A DNA stretch of 64,000 nt from Helopsaltes ochotensis (GCA_013400155.1 VXBM01000138.1:927297-991296), one strand, 5' to 3'. Positions 47,735-60,712 are shown, counted from the first letter of the stretch. Numbers and translations are program-made. The notes: generated by a model from the sequence alone, not told the origin.

Positions 47735-50700
47735 AATAATAATTCTCAGTAAAATACCTTGAGGTTCACACAGCATCACAAATGTCTTAGAACAAAAAAC
47801 AAAATTAGGTCTTCCCATGTGATAAATTTCCTTTGGCCATACTGGATATGCAAAAATGTTTTTTATTACCATGACAATATTGACCATGAAGGATGTGTAT
47901 TATTCACTGTTTTATTGGTGACAAAACCCAAAAAAAGCTTGATTAGAAAAAGAGAAACACTTATTTTATATTTCTGCCATAGTATGTAGTAAAATCTTCA
48001 TGTAAATGGAAGTATACTATTTCCACTTTTTCTGTAAAGAGATGTAAGAAAATGTAGGTCATTTTGTTGGATATTACTGGGAAGAAAGATCACTGAGCTA
48101 ACTGCAAAAGATGGGATTTGTTCCAGGATTGCATAGTAAAGATTTAATTTTTCATTTATCTCCCAGTAATCTTTTTACATTGGCAAATTCTACATTTAGG
48201 CCTCAAATAATAACGATTCCAGCTTCTCTATTGTCAATGGAAATTTGAGATTTAATTAAGCTACCAAAATATAGGAGTTCTAGTGCCATCTCAAACGCCC
48301 ATATCTCCACTGATCTTAGTTTACCTCTCCTGAGCAGTAGGGATATTTCATTTATCCTGTGTCACATCTGCTAGACCCATGCCTGTCTGGAATACCCTGA
48401 GTCACCTCAAACAACTCCAGGGTCTTCTGATCAGGCAGTTGAAAAGTACTCTCTGTCAATGAAACCTGAAGAACAACTAAATTCACTATAAAGGAGGCAC
48501 TAAGCAGCACTGAATTGTGTAAGCATTGACATCTGGAATAATTTGAGATGACCTAAGGAACCTGAAATAGGTAAATAAGACACTGGGTTTGAAAGAGATT
48601 TTTCAAAGCAGTAGGTACAAGCCAGGGTAATCCATGGCATCAAAAATGACACCTGCATTTCCATAACTTATCCCAATTTTTACTCTGATGAGTCACAGCC
48701 CACTGCATTTTTTGTACTGAAGAGATGTAGAGGGTGTACATGAAGGCATACACTGTAGTCATCTAAAATTAGATGGATTAAAACCCATTCCTCTTTTTTT
48801 CTGGTGAGATTTAAACAATTTGTAATGTAATTTACTCCATCTCAAAAAGCCATGATCTTTTTGGAGCAAATAATCTACTTCTTTTTATTGACTACAAAAG
48901 GTGAAAAAAGTACTACCTCTGATATTTGCAATTTAGGTGTCTCAAGTTCAGTGAGCTGGATCTACACAAAAATCTGTGATACAAGCCAAAACCCCCATGG
49001 CATTTTATTTCTTCAAAGATATATTTATGTCCTTTCAGCAGGCAGTCCTGGGATATGGGTTTGGAGTCTTACAGGAAAATTAGGAAGATGGTACAGTATT
49101 CTTCCTGCTCAGCACAAAGCATTTGAATGCTTTTACAGTTACATGGCCATTCCATTCTGCATGCTATAATGAGATGCCAAAATCTCCCTGTTTCCTCCAA
49201 GGGAATGGGTCAGGGTTCAGATGCAGGGAACAGTCTGCCTCACTACAGCCCATCCTGGAGCTTGCAGGAGTAGGAGATCTCTGGCAAGGGGGAATTTTCT
49301 GTTTTCTTCTCACAGAAGCCACCCCTGACCAATCTTCTTCACAGCAACCCCCTACCAAAACCTCGCAATGTAAGCCAAATACAAATAGAGAAATCCAGTC
49401 CACCAGAGACTTGTCTCCTCCTGTGTTCATGTGCATGACTGCAGGGTAAGCTGTAGAAGCTCTGTCCAAAAATGTCCAGGGCAAAGCACACAACTGTACT
49501 GAAAACCTTTCGGTGACAGGAGATTCATAACAGGGAGTAAAAAAGCAAGAGGGCATTTGTAGAAAACAATTATGGTACTCTGTAAGAAAAAGAAATTATG
49601 ACAATTGTTTCTTGGGACTCATAGGTGTGTTGCAGCTCCATCACAGTAGAGGGAATGCTTCCCACCACAGCAACATTAGGAAAGAATCACAGTAAAACAC
49701 CAGACAATTTTACAAAATTCATTTAGTCACAGAGTGTGCAGCAGGTTTGAACAGAGCTGTTCCTCTGGTCGTCACCTCAGGGCAACTGTGTGTGTCTAGT
49801 AAAGGATGGGGGGAAATATTTGGCCCTGAAATGATACTGTCCTCCTCAAGCTGCTATGTGGAAGACAAACAGGATATTCAGGAATTTATGAAAGTAGGAA
49901 TCTTTCATTGTAATGGTTGGTAGTGCTATTCACTAGAACACAGGTGGGTCAAGTTTGGTGGGTGTGGAAGTATTTGCATAATCTGTGCACAGAAAATATT
50001 TCTAGCTCATCACAGAAATTGATATTTTGATGCAGGAGTGGTCAGGCAGCTAGAGTTATATGCAACAAACAAGTGAGAAAAAGAAAACTTTGCTCTTAGA
50101 AACTCCAAAGTTTGCATCTGCTGAAGAAAAATGAAGATCTGCCTAATGAGTGCAACCATCTTTACCTTTTCTGCCCCTATATGCACAGTATATTCTGTAT
50201 CAGAGGTACAGGGCCTTTGGTATGCAACAGATACTGACCTCTCTGTCTTGCAAGGGATATGTTAGAGGAGGCAGATTCCATAAAGAAGGAGCATATAAAA
50301 TGTTTGTCTTTACAATTTTTAGTTTCTGTGTAGTTTTGTATCAATTTGGTTATTTTGAAAGCTATTTTTGTAGGTTTTTTCTCCTCATCAACACAGCCAT
50401 TTAACTGGCTACCCACTGAGCTGTTCCAATTAACAGGCACCCATAGCATTATTTTTCTTCTTAATTTTTGTGCCGCGAAGGCTCAGCCATTACAGTTCAG
50501 ACTCTGCTTCTCCATGATGAATATGTCAGGAGTTGCTCTCACCTCTCCAGCACAGTCTATATTCACATTCTAGTTAACTTAACCAACTGATTAATAGCCG
50601 TGTGTTGAAGAAGTTTGAACTGGATTTACCTGACTTCAGCTTACATCTTCTGCCTTTGAAATGGCTGCAGTCTCAGGGACTTGCTTCCCTCACTGTGAAA

Positions 50701-52955
50701 CAGATAGTTCCTAAGTAAATGCAGTCATTCCAACTCATTGACATCCAGGGTGAAACGCCCTCACCTTGGTTATTCTGTCCTCTCTGAACAGAACACCAAG
50801 GAAAATCAATAGCTCCTAGAGACAGAATATGATGCATTTCCCATGTACCAGTTCATCATTAGGTTCTTGCCTGAAATCCACAATTTCTGCACAGTTCCAA
50901 AGAGAACTCGTTCAATCTGTTCAACCTCACCCATTCTCTCCCATTAGCTATTTATGGGGTGTGCCACAAACATAATAGGTTGAAAAGGTGAAATCTCAGA
51001 TTCTATATAGTGGATTACAAAAGACTATTATTATCTATCTCACTAAAAGGGAAAGTGCTTCCCTCACACAGTAACACCTACACAAAATCTTCATAAATTT
51101 CATGACAATTCTGACATCCTCTACGTTTGCAAGGCAACAAGCCCTCCCTTCCACCTCCTAATCTCCTTCATCTGAAAGAGAAATGTATTTTTAGCAGCCT
51201 CAGTGGGGCCTAAGGCATTGATTTATGAAAATAAGGTGGAAGAATTCATGAATTTTTTCTGACCTCCATCTCTCATTCCTTGGACATTTCTATTTTAAGA
51301 TGTTTAAAATGAATTGTCCTAATGTGGCATATTATCACCTTGGTGCTCTGTATTTCACATTATTCTAGCATGCACACATATATTCCTATACACCAAAATT
51401 ATATGAATGCTAGTTTATATTCAGTTTCAAATGCCTTTCTGTAACAATATTTTACTGAGATTGTGATATATGTTTTTTTGGGTACTGAGTAACCCTAGAA
51501 ATCCCCTTAAAGGACTGGAATAACTTCCTAAAGGTACTCTATGAATGAGGAGAGACAAGAAGATGAAATTGCAGCCATTTGATACAGAGTTCTTTTTAAT
51601 GTAATCTACTAAACCAATATCTCATTTTCCTCAGCTCTTGATTCTGCAGTAAGAGCCCTGCACTTCACATTCCAGTGACCTCTACTGCTCGTGCTAATTA
51701 ATTCTTTGGCAGTGTTACTTCTGCTTTATATAAACATCTTTGATAGTATAAGTAGTTCTCCATCAGCAATATTGTTAAGTGTTTTAAGATTCCAGTGAAA
51801 ATAAAACTACAAATAAATCTCAGATTATGAAACCCTTGGAAGTGGCCCATGGAAAACCAGACCTCTTGTCATGGTTTAGAAATGGTATTCCCCTGTTTGA
51901 TATTCCCACCAGAAAAAAAAAACAAAACCACAAAAAATAAGATAATTTTCCTAAATGTAATTTTTCCAAGATGGAAGTCATATTTTCCTAATTAATCTTT
52001 TTTTTATATATCATTTTCCACAGTCAGAACTTTTAATAAATTGATTTTATTTTATGCTTATTCTCTTTGGGAGGAAATCACCTGTTTGCAAAGAGCCATC
52101 AAAAACACACCACTTAATTCTCATTCAAACATCTGCTGAAGGCAGATAGAGCATGGTGTCAAACTTGGGTGGATCTTTGTGCTATATTCACTCTGTGTCC
52201 ATGGTGAGTTTTACCCTGTGATGTCATACTGGGGGGAACATTTTGGATAAAATAAGTGACGCGTTGGAAATAGGAGGAGAGGCTTAGCTATTTCGTTTGC
52301 TGTTTCCAGAGTATTTTCTGTTTCAGTCCTATATCCTTAGAGTAGTTAAGATTAACCTTTCAGAAGACATTTGGAACAAAGCTTCACCTTTAAGGCAACC
52401 AGAGGATGAAAACAATCTAAGTGAACTGGCCAGCAGGCAGGAGCTATGTTGGCTCAAACAAATGTAGAAAGTCAGGTGAAAGGGCCATTAATAATAAAGA
52501 GACATCCAGAACAAATGTACTGACTTCACAGCTGAGACAACTTGTGTGAATAATAATATTACTGCTGAACTTTGCAGAACACATGGTGCTGTCCTTGACT
52601 TTGCTCTTCTAAATGAAGAAAAAAAATACCCAAATCTGCAATATCCTGCTACAAAATTTCCTTACTTTGCTGATATGTAGTTTCCAAGGCATATATTTGT
52701 CACAGATAAAGAAATCCCTATGGAAAGCTAAATTTGTCTTTCCTTTTTGCTTCAAAGTACAGATTCCTAATCACTTACTCCATTTTTTAAACCTTCTCTG
52801 TGGCTACACATCCCATACCAATTTGTTAAAAACAGAAAACATTGGAAAATAGCGTTAAAACTTAATAGCAAAATTTATTTTAATGTAAGGAATTCTTAAT
52901 AAATTGGCAAATCCAATAGTCAAAAATTGTGTGAATATCCACTTCTTTTAAAGCA
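47735..52955. other. Long unique stretch, no gene recognised
   Basis: No repeat family was recognised. Open frames on both strands overlap at 49123-49556 (108 and 130 codons) in a patch of more balanced composition, without a clear exon structure. At 51879 TGTCATGGTTTAG looks like an LTR terminus but lacks a body. Confidence 0.4.
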
Positions 52956-52961
52956 TTTGGG

Positions 52962-53208
52962 CTTTTGGAGTGATGGTATTTGTATTCCCAAGTAAGCACC
53001 ACGTGATGGGGCCCTGTTCTGGAGATAGTTGAACACCTGCCTGCCATAGGAAAGCATGATTTTTTTGCCTTCAGTGTTAAACTGTGTCTGTCTCAACCCA
53101 TGAGTTTTCTATCTTTTACCCTTCCATTTCTTTCCCTGATCCCACTGGTGGGGGAGTGATGAAGTGACTGTGTGGGACTTGGTTGATGTTTGGGTTTAAA
53201 CCACAACA
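52962..53208 (-). mobile_element. Truncated avian ERV LTR
   Basis: Read on the minus strand from 53208 it begins TGTTGTGGTTTAAACCCAA. It has 'CACTCCCCCACCAGTGGGAT', 'AACTCATGGGTTGAGACAGA', 'ATGGCAGGCAGGTGTTCAAC', 'CCATCACGTGGTGCTTACTT' and 'ACCATCACTCCAAAAGC'. These phrases occur in the same order in a widespread avian LTR family. Similarity ends near 52962, so the 3' part of the LTR is missing. No coding sequence accompanies it. Confidence 0.85.
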
Positions 53209-53209
53209 G

Positions 53210-54925
53210 AGATTCACAAATAAATCTAGCAGTCAATTTTAAAACATATCAGCTAAATAAATGGATAGAGTTTACCTAGGTGAGATGTCTGCTACACTCA
53301 AGAAAAAGGGATCTCAAAGGGGGCTACAAAATATTGAGCAGTGTAATCCACCGGAGGAACTACCAAAATCAGAACACTCTAGGCAAATACTGCATCTTTT
53401 ATAATGCAAGCCATGGTGTTTAGAATGGTTTTCAATAGAAAAGATGCAAACTATTGCAGGTGTATAAAGTCATTTAAATTTATAATGCTCAGCATTGCAG
53501 TTTATCTGCATATTCTATTATGGGCTGCAGAATCAGGCCCTCACCATCCTACAGCGCCACTGCAACCTGTCTGAATCCTTTGGTCTGCTTAGGTTGTTGC
53601 AAATGTCCTTTTTGCGTCATTTGACCTTATACATTTTCACATATGAAAGGGAATTATTGAGAAAGCTCTACAGCTGATAAAGTTGTAGGGTTCAGGGACT
53701 TGGCAAGTAGTGCATTGTTGCAGCTAAAAGCACACACTTCTGTGGATCAAAGAAAGCACATTTGTCCACTAATTCATCACTAGTGATTTTTTCCAAATCA
53801 TGGAGAAGGGATTCTGTGTTGTTCTGCTAATAGTTTAGAAAGAGATCTACTCTGTCTTCTTTGGGACCCTCTTCCCTCTAAGCCACAAGCGTGACCCAAC
53901 GAGAAGGAAGCCTGTGACAATGAGTCGCTGGTGGCCACAATGCATTGGTGCTCTCTCTAAATGGCCAAAAGCCAGTGTGAGTCAGTTCTGTTGGATTATT
54001 TCATATTTTCAGCCAAAAAAACTATGTATTGAGTTTTTCTCTTCTTCTGAGACACATGCAATCTCACATAGTGAAGTATTATTAAAAATATAAAAAAGAC
54101 TTGATAACTAAAGTTTGACCATTTTCATTGTTAAAGCGCCACAAACTGCACTGATTTACAGTATACTTCATTTGTCAGGGATGCCATTTTTATTTAAGCA
54201 TAACTAATATCTAAGAAAACAGGGGATTTAACTCTGGGTTGCAGCTGAGCTGTCTAGCCCACCTCTTTCCAAAAGTCTAAGATGAAATAAAACTTGGTTT
54301 TAAATCTCTAAAAAGACATTATCTATCTTTACATGAAATGAGAACTTGGCTAAACACAAGAAACTGATTTCTTCACTCAAAAGGTTGTGGATTCAAGTGT
54401 GATAGTCACTAGTTTATTCTTAATGCTGTGGAGGAGAGACAGGTCCTTTTGGAAGGCAATTCTCATGTTGGGGCATCAAGAGGTGATTCAGCCTATCCTT
54501 CCTTGACTGTTAAAGGAGCCAGGTGTGGCTGCATACAGAAAATCTTTTTGTTTAGATGTAATGAAACAGGAGATCATTCCAGATGGGAACGCCTTTTCAT
54601 CTTGAGACTAATTCTCAAATATCAGTGTAAAGCCTGGGACCAATGCTGAAAGACACTTCAGAGCCAATCTGCCCACTGATGTGTTTTAAGGCAGGATCCA
54701 AAACACTGAATGCCTGGCAGGTGTTTATTCAGCCTCTTTATTTAAGAATGATATTTCACAGTCCTCTTCCTATTGCTGTGAAAGTGGCTCAATACCTCAT
54801 GTTGCATTATCACCCTGTGAAGGGCAGCCTTGGAAGAACTGAAGACTGAAACAGAAAAAAGACCTAGAAGACTTCTGAATCTCATTAATAAGAGGGGCTT
54901 TATCTGTCCTAAGTGGGACACAAAT
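53210..54925. other. Unique DNA, no gene recognised
   Basis: Three consecutive open frames at 54428-55045 partly overlap in different frames. They lack motifs and splice support. No repeat family was identified. Confidence 0.4.
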
Positions 54926-54930
54926 CAGCC

Positions 54931-55000
54931 TTTGGGTTTTTTGGTGGGTTTTTTGTTGTTTGTTTGTTTTTTGGGGGTTTTGTTTGTTTGTTTGTTTTTT
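54931..55000. repeat. G/T-rich low-complexity tract
   Basis: TTTGGG, GGTGGG and TGTTTGTTTG units with GGGGG; plus strand nearly devoid of A and C. Confidence 0.9.
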
Positions 55001-55004
55001 ACTT

Positions 55005-56395
55005 TTTCAATCACTTTAACAATTAAAAACAATAAGAACATTTAAAATTCATCTTTATTTTTTAGTGCTTAATCAAGGCACCAAATGCTAAAATAAAATG
55101 AAAAAAACCACCACATTATCATTAGCAAAAGTATATTTTATCTCCTAAATCAACAGAGTAGGAACATTTTAAAATATATATCCAGTATTTCAGATAAGAT
55201 CACAGTATTTAGTTTAGTGGTGAAACTCCATATACTGTACCCACCATAGCAATGTTATAATTTTACTTTCTATAGCAACGCTTTTGTAAATTGTGCACAG
55301 CTCCCAGATGATTTAGGAGTAAGAAAAGGAAATATCAATATAAGCCACATACATTTGCACTGTGTCTACCACTGAGTAGATAGATATCTTGGCAACAGCA
55401 CTCACAGATTCCTCTTTGTTATTTTGTTAATGATGACCTATATATTCTTTCTTGGACTGTCAGGGTAGTTCATATCAGTGAATATAATTTACTCTTCAGA
55501 GTAGCTTAGAAAATACACATACACCCCCAATTAATCAGCTTTAGAAGTAATTCCTGAGTTTTCATTAACCAAGAAGGCACAAAAAGAAAATGTTTATCAA
55601 AGATACTCAGGAAGTTAGATGCAGTTCTAAAGAAACAAAATGGTAAGAAGTATACTGGGGCATTCATTATGGTTTAAAAATCATGAATTTCTTTCTTTAG
55701 ATGCAGATAGATCCCACTTGAGTGCATGCAATTCAATAACAAAGAATCTATCCTATCATTGAAAAATGAGGGATTTATTCATGAAAGCTCTCATTGCACT
55801 AATGAGAGTTGGCCTTGAATTGATTGGAAAATAGATCCACAAACTGCAGACAGCAACACATGAGAATTATATTTGTATCTGTAAAGATTATTTCATAATG
55901 TAGATATCTGTATGGGAGTATGAAACCCTTATAATACACTCAAATATGGGGTGTGGGCTGGAGTAAAGGAAGAAGGAGAAAATATTGGTTTAATTGCGGC
56001 ATGACTAATTTATTTGATGTTCTTAGTCTTTTCTATTTTAATTGCATGCAGAAAAGGATTTCTAATTCAAAGATAAAATGGATACCATGTACACATTTGT
56101 ACTGCTGAAAAGATAATCAGTTTTGATTAATAATAAAATCTTAATATGCAAGAAGTTTTACAAAAAAATATGTGTGGAAATTTTTAATGATTATATTGAA
56201 AGTAAATAGACAAACACCAACAGGTAGTTTATGTTGCTATTTTTTATAGATTCTGCCATTTCTTCCAATGACACCACAAATGTTTGGAGCAATCTGCTTG
56301 AATTGTCATATTCTATTTTAGTTACAGAACTATAGAGAACTTTTTGAAAAATATATTTGCCATAAAATCAAAACCAAAAATTTTGAAAGAAAATG
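55005..56395. other. Unique A+T-rich DNA, no gene recognised
   Basis: No open frame of note and no repeat recognised. Confidence 0.5.
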
Positions 56396-56399
56396 TCTT

Positions 56400-56760
56400 T
56401 GCTTTAGTTAATCCTATGTGCAAAGTTTATCAGTGAGCAAGAAACAGTAATATTTGAACATGTAGGTACTTCAGCACATTTAAAACTATTCTAGGACCAA
56501 GACAACTGAATGTATATATTTTTCCTTACATAGTATCTACCCAAAATGTAAAACATCTTTACCTGTTGCTCATTTGCATCTCCAGCTTTGTTACAGCTCA
56601 TGATCTGAGAAGGGTCAAATACACATCTGGTGTAAACTGTAATACATCATTGACTTCAATTGAAAATGGCAATTTACACCAAATGCACGTTTGTCCCAGG
56701 AGCTCTTCATGCAAAGTTTTTAAGATGTATTGTTACCAAGTGTAAATATCAGTTGCTATC
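56400..56760. promoter_or_regulatory. Possible conserved element with octamer site
   Basis: Repeat-free block containing CTCATTTGCATCTCC (about 56569-56583), which includes a perfect ATTTGCAT octamer motif. It is followed by an ancient-looking hairpin at 56628-56681. The texture suggests an old exapted repeat or enhancer. No conservation test was possible. Confidence 0.25.
56628..56681. repeat. Imperfect inverted repeat (ancient amniote-type hairpin)
   Basis: The arms TGGTGTAAA (56628-56636) and TTTACACCA (56673-56681) are perfect 9-bp complements. The centre CATTGACTTCAATTG is itself near-palindromic. This pattern resembles an old amniote repeat built around CATTGACTTCAATGG with flanking GGTGTAA arms. 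Confidence 0.65.
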
Positions 56761-56764
56761 CAAC

Positions 56765-58190
56765 TAGTTTCTTCAAAGTGGAATATATGATATCACAGAG
56801 GCTGAGCTTCCTACTTCTGGAACTATGATAAGACCGGGGGTGAGCAGTATAAATTGCCCGTACATAAGACTTCCAAAGGTTTGCTGGTCACTAGCATAAA
56901 CTGTAAAAAATTACTCTTTACCCTGAATCCTAGAGAGTTTTCCATGTTTGTGATTTATTCTAAAATACATGCATAACCATAATTTAATCTCTTTAGTTTG
57001 CAGAATAAGAGCATCATGCACTGCACTATTTGAAATTCTGTAACTGGTTTTAATAGAAGAATAACTTTCAGGAAATATATAGTTTTAAAAATCCTTTCAT
57101 TATCTCTTTTTAAGTATGGAGTGTTGGCAAGTGGAAAGAAGGAATGCAGGCTGTAGGGAGATGGTCACAAAGTACTGCTGAATGCTCTCCTTCATAAAAG
57201 TTAATCCTCATCTGACAGTTTGCATTCTTTTTTTTTTTTCTTTCCTATTAAATGAATAAGAGGAAAAATTGTACTTATTAAACAATCTGCACTTTCAGCA
57301 AAACAGCCAACTGTAATCATAGTCCTGTGTTAGCCAGCTGGCTATTAGATCAGCATTCTTAGCCTTGATTTTGGATTTCTGCAAGTCTTCCTATTTCATT
57401 TGTCAGAAGACTATGGATAAAATGAAATAGGAACTAATGAGACTTACTAAAAACTTCATGGTTTTAATTTCAAAATCCTAGTATGACCATAGTTCAGTTC
57501 AATATTTAGGCACAAATATTTGAAGCCAAAGGTACTGCTTGCAGCTTTCAAGTTAACATGCTGTGTTTACCTGTAAATATCTATTTGTTTGCCCAATCAT
57601 CATCTCTACTAGAAATCAGAAATTCCCAGCTCCCATTTATGAAGATTCAAAGTCACCCCTTGCATTTCCTAATGTGGGGAAATTTGTACATTTCAAACCT
57701 GTGATCAGACACATGATCTTCAAAGGCATCTACCTTTGAAGTCAACTAACAGATGCCAAATTAAACCAACTCCAGTTATCTCCACTGTTTCTGTTTTCTT
57801 GGTTCTGAGTAATTTAATTTAATATTTACTATGCCTATTACCGGTTCTTTATTTGCAGCTGTATCTGTAAGTGTTGGAAACTGTAGAGATCCAGGTTAAG
57901 GGCTCTCTTTCTTCTCCCTTCCTCTCCCATCATTCCTACAACCTATATAGTATCTCCCTCAATGACCTCTGTTGAAATCATTTTAATAGTGCTCTGAGAG
58001 AGCTTTTTCTTCAACTACTTTAATTTATAAGAACAGATTTAAAAAATGGGAAGAAAAAAAGACCACATGTAAAAAAGAATCTTAAAAACCCAAACCAAAC
58101 CACAATGAATTTTTAAGAAGACATAGGAGTGTGTGAATAAAGAAATATATCCTATGTAAATATAAAAGCATAAAGAAATATAAGAGTCTT
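56765..58190. other. Unique DNA, no gene recognised
   Basis: A+T-rich sequence with a T run at 57228-57240. Nothing else was recognised. Confidence 0.5.
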
Positions 58191-58197
58191 CTATTAA

Positions 58198-58580
58198 GAC
58201 AGACTGAAAATGTTTGGGTTGTTGAGCCTGGAGTAGAGATCCAGGGAGACCTCATAGCATTTCCCAGCACCTAAAGGGGCTACAAGAGAGGTAGAAATGG
58301 ACATTTTACAGGGCCTGTAGAGACAGGAAAATGGGGAATGTTCTTAATGTGAATGAGAGCAGATTTACATGCTCTGGGATACAAAGAACAAAATACTGGC
58401 TGTGACGGTGGTGAGGCACTGGCACAGATAGCCCAGAGAAGCTGTGGGTGCCCCATCCCTAGAAGTGTTCAAGGCCAGGTTGAGCAATTTGATCTAGTGG
58501 AAGAGGTCACTGCCCATGGCAGAGGGGTTGAGGATAATATTTAAGGTCCCTTCCAACCCAAATCATCCTGTGATTCTGTG
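58198..58580 (+). mobile_element. CR1 LINE, 5'-truncated 3' end
   Basis: Plus-strand CR1 with 'TTGGGTTGTTGAGCCTGGAG', 'GTGGTGAGGCACTGGCACAG' and 'TGCCCCATCCCTAGAAGTGT'. It continues through 'CACTGCCCATGGCAGAGGG' and 'AAGGTCCCTTCCAACCCAAA' to the terminal 'CATCCTGTGATTCTGTG'. The 63-codon open frame at 58353-58544 lies inside it. Confidence 0.95.
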
Positions 58581-58584
58581 AAGA

Positions 58585-59570
58585 TCCTTTCTAAATGTTG
58601 GGAAAAGTTTTGCAGCCTGACTTTTCTCAGTGTTAGCTTTTAATTCCAGAAAAAGAGTGCTACAGTGCTTTATCATCATTCACTAATCAGCTGTGACATG
58701 TAATTTGTGTTCATATTCATGAGTCCTTTCCAATATTCTGGGTCAGCTTCACCTCAGAAGCACAGGGACAAGAGCATCTGATTCAGGGACCATGGCTGAA
58801 AGTTACCGCATGTAACCTTGCGCCCTTTCTTTATTGTAGGTTATTGTTGTTTTTCTCATCACAGCTAACAGGCTGTCCACTAAAAGTTCAACAATATCAT
58901 CCATCACTTCAAAGCACTCTTACATGTGACTTGTCTTAGCCCGGCAGAAAGGGGTGAGAGACGATCTGAGACAAGTGTAATGGCTGACTATCTCCATGTA
59001 GTCATTTTTAAACTCTTCAAGAACAGCGTACAGAAGATGCCCTCTCTTCCTGACCTAAATTGATCTCTGTAGCTAAATGGGGTCAAGCCTAGCCAGTCCT
59101 GGGGATGTACAAATGCTTCTTACAGCAAAGTCGAAGCTTTGCAATCGCTCCTCCGAAGCACAGGGCAGGCAACCCCAAACAGCCTGGAGGCAATTCTTGA
59201 TGAGATGCTTTGTTCTGAAGAATATCCTTATCCCAGAGGTAGCCAGTCTGGGTTTGGATGTGCCCATTCATCCTAAACTGCTTGGAAAGGAACACAAACA
59301 TTCCAGCCCTGTCTGTCCTAAAAATTCCCCCCAGCAGCTTTACCAAATTTGGTTTTATTTCAAGGGAGGTTCACATGAGAAGGACTGGATGATGTAGACA
59401 ATTCATCCTGCCTGGTCAGAGAAGCTGATGCTGGAGCTGAAGCTGGGCAGGAGATCTCTGTTTTCAGTTCTAAATTTCTAGTTCAGGAATTAGGTAAATT
59501 AGCAGGATTGTGACTTGATAGTGAGAGCCAAAAAAAATAACAATCAAAATCTGTAATGAAAAAACTTCTG
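58585..59570. other. Unassigned, moderately balanced DNA
   Basis: About 59070-59400 has three mutually overlapping open frames (106 codons plus; 85 and 64 codons minus). I find no known domain or repeat family. It could be an unrecognised repeat interior. Confidence 0.35.
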
Positions 59571-59574
59571 CAGT

Positions 59575-59657
59575 TGTGGTGGTGGTGATGGTGGTGGTGG
59601 TTTTGGTTTGTTTGGTTGGTTAGTTTTGTTTGTTAGTTTGTTTTGGTTTGTTTGTTT
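59575..59657. repeat. G/T-rich tract: (GTG)n then TTTG units
   Basis: GTGGTGGTGGTGATGGTGGT leads into TTTGGTTTGTTTGGTTGG-type sequence. The plus strand is almost free of C. Confidence 0.9.
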
Positions 59658-59659
59658 CA

Positions 59660-60565
59660 ATTTTATTTAGAAATCAAGGAGAAGCATTGTTTTCTGGGAT
59701 TGTCCTGTCCCAGCTGAGATGTCTTATCACTGTGCCCTGTTTCCCTGTTTAACAGGGCAGCAGACCCTACAGGAGATAGGAGTAATCCATTCTGAAACAC
59801 TTTCTGCCTTGCCACGCTTCAAAGATAATATTTTTAGCAGTACTCCACCTTTCAGATGTCTCACAGGATGCCATGAAAGGCTCCTCTGTGTGCCTAGGGG
59901 GCTGTGTGGAAGCTGGCTGGCACCAGCCCTGCACCCCCAGCAGTGCTGTGTGAATCCTGTCTGCTGGGACACAGAACGGTCAGAGGACTGGGAAAATGAC
60001 ATAAAACATGTGAGAAAGACAAGTGGAGCCAAAAAACCTCCATGAGAAAACAATTATTCTCTATTAAAGGAGAACTATAATAAATATCTGCTTGATATTT
60101 TCTTAGTCTTTCTCAGTCTTACAAATGAATGCTCAGTCTTTGGAAAATGTGCTGCATTGCTTATTTGAACTGCACAAATTTCTGTGTACAGGCAGCCTAG
60201 GAGAAGCTGTGTGTGTTATTGTGCTCATATGCACACATACACACACACGTGTCAATCCTTAGTGATGACACTCCATGGTACTCCAAACATTTCATTTATT
60301 TTTCCTATGCTAGAACTACATTTCTGGAGTGGAGTGAATTTTTCTTTCTCTTCCATATATTCAATGCACATATTGGAAATACTTAAAGTATTTTCTGCAA
60401 GTTATTTCTTATAAATCCCCTTATGTTTTCCTCATATAATTGTAAGAGAAATTTGCTTTTAAAATCCAGCATAATATATAAATCCTGAGTATGTAATTAC
60501 AATTAGTGCAGCCACTAAACCTATCAGCATGTTCCATGAGATTTTATTTACCCCTCCAAGAGGAA
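59660..60565. other. Unique DNA, no gene recognised
   Basis: 108-codon open frames lie on both strands at about 59719-60053, in a patch of balanced composition, without splice context. A short (AC)n run is at about 60235-60250. Confidence 0.4.
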
Positions 60566-60569
60566 GAAA

Positions 60570-60712
60570 TATCACTATTTTTGTTCACAGCTGAGATAAG
60601 TGAGTGTGAGAAAGTAGATTTGCCCAAGGTCAGAAAGTAGCTTCAGGTCCAGCAGGAAACTGGGTCCAAGGCACCCATCTTTCAAGTGAAAACCTAACCA
60701 AGAGACCATATG
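60570..60712 (+). mobile_element. MIR-like SINE relic
   Basis: 'TTCACAGCTGAGATAAGTGA', 'GATTTGCCCAAGGTCAGAAA', 'CAGGAAACTGGGTCCAAGGC' and 'ACCTAACCAAGAGACCATA' follow the MIR consensus in order. In MIR these are the CACAGATGAGG start, the GACTTGCCCAAGGTCACA core, GGGATTCGAACCCAGG and the CTTAACCACTA tail. It is the better preserved of the MIR-like relics here. Confidence 0.7.

Noticed and set aside
49164..49556. A 130-codon minus-strand frame overlapping a 108-codon plus-strand frame.
   Set aside because: No domain, no convincing splice pair at both ends, and open on both strands, as expected for a locally less A+T-rich patch.
51879..53208. TGTCATGGTTTAG at 51879 and TTTAAACCACAACA ending at 53208 look like the two ends of one 1.33-kb element.
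   Set aside because: The right part is a minus-strand LTR whose known sequence order stops at about 52962. The intervening sequence does not match the rest of that LTR, so the left motif is probably coincidental or from another element.
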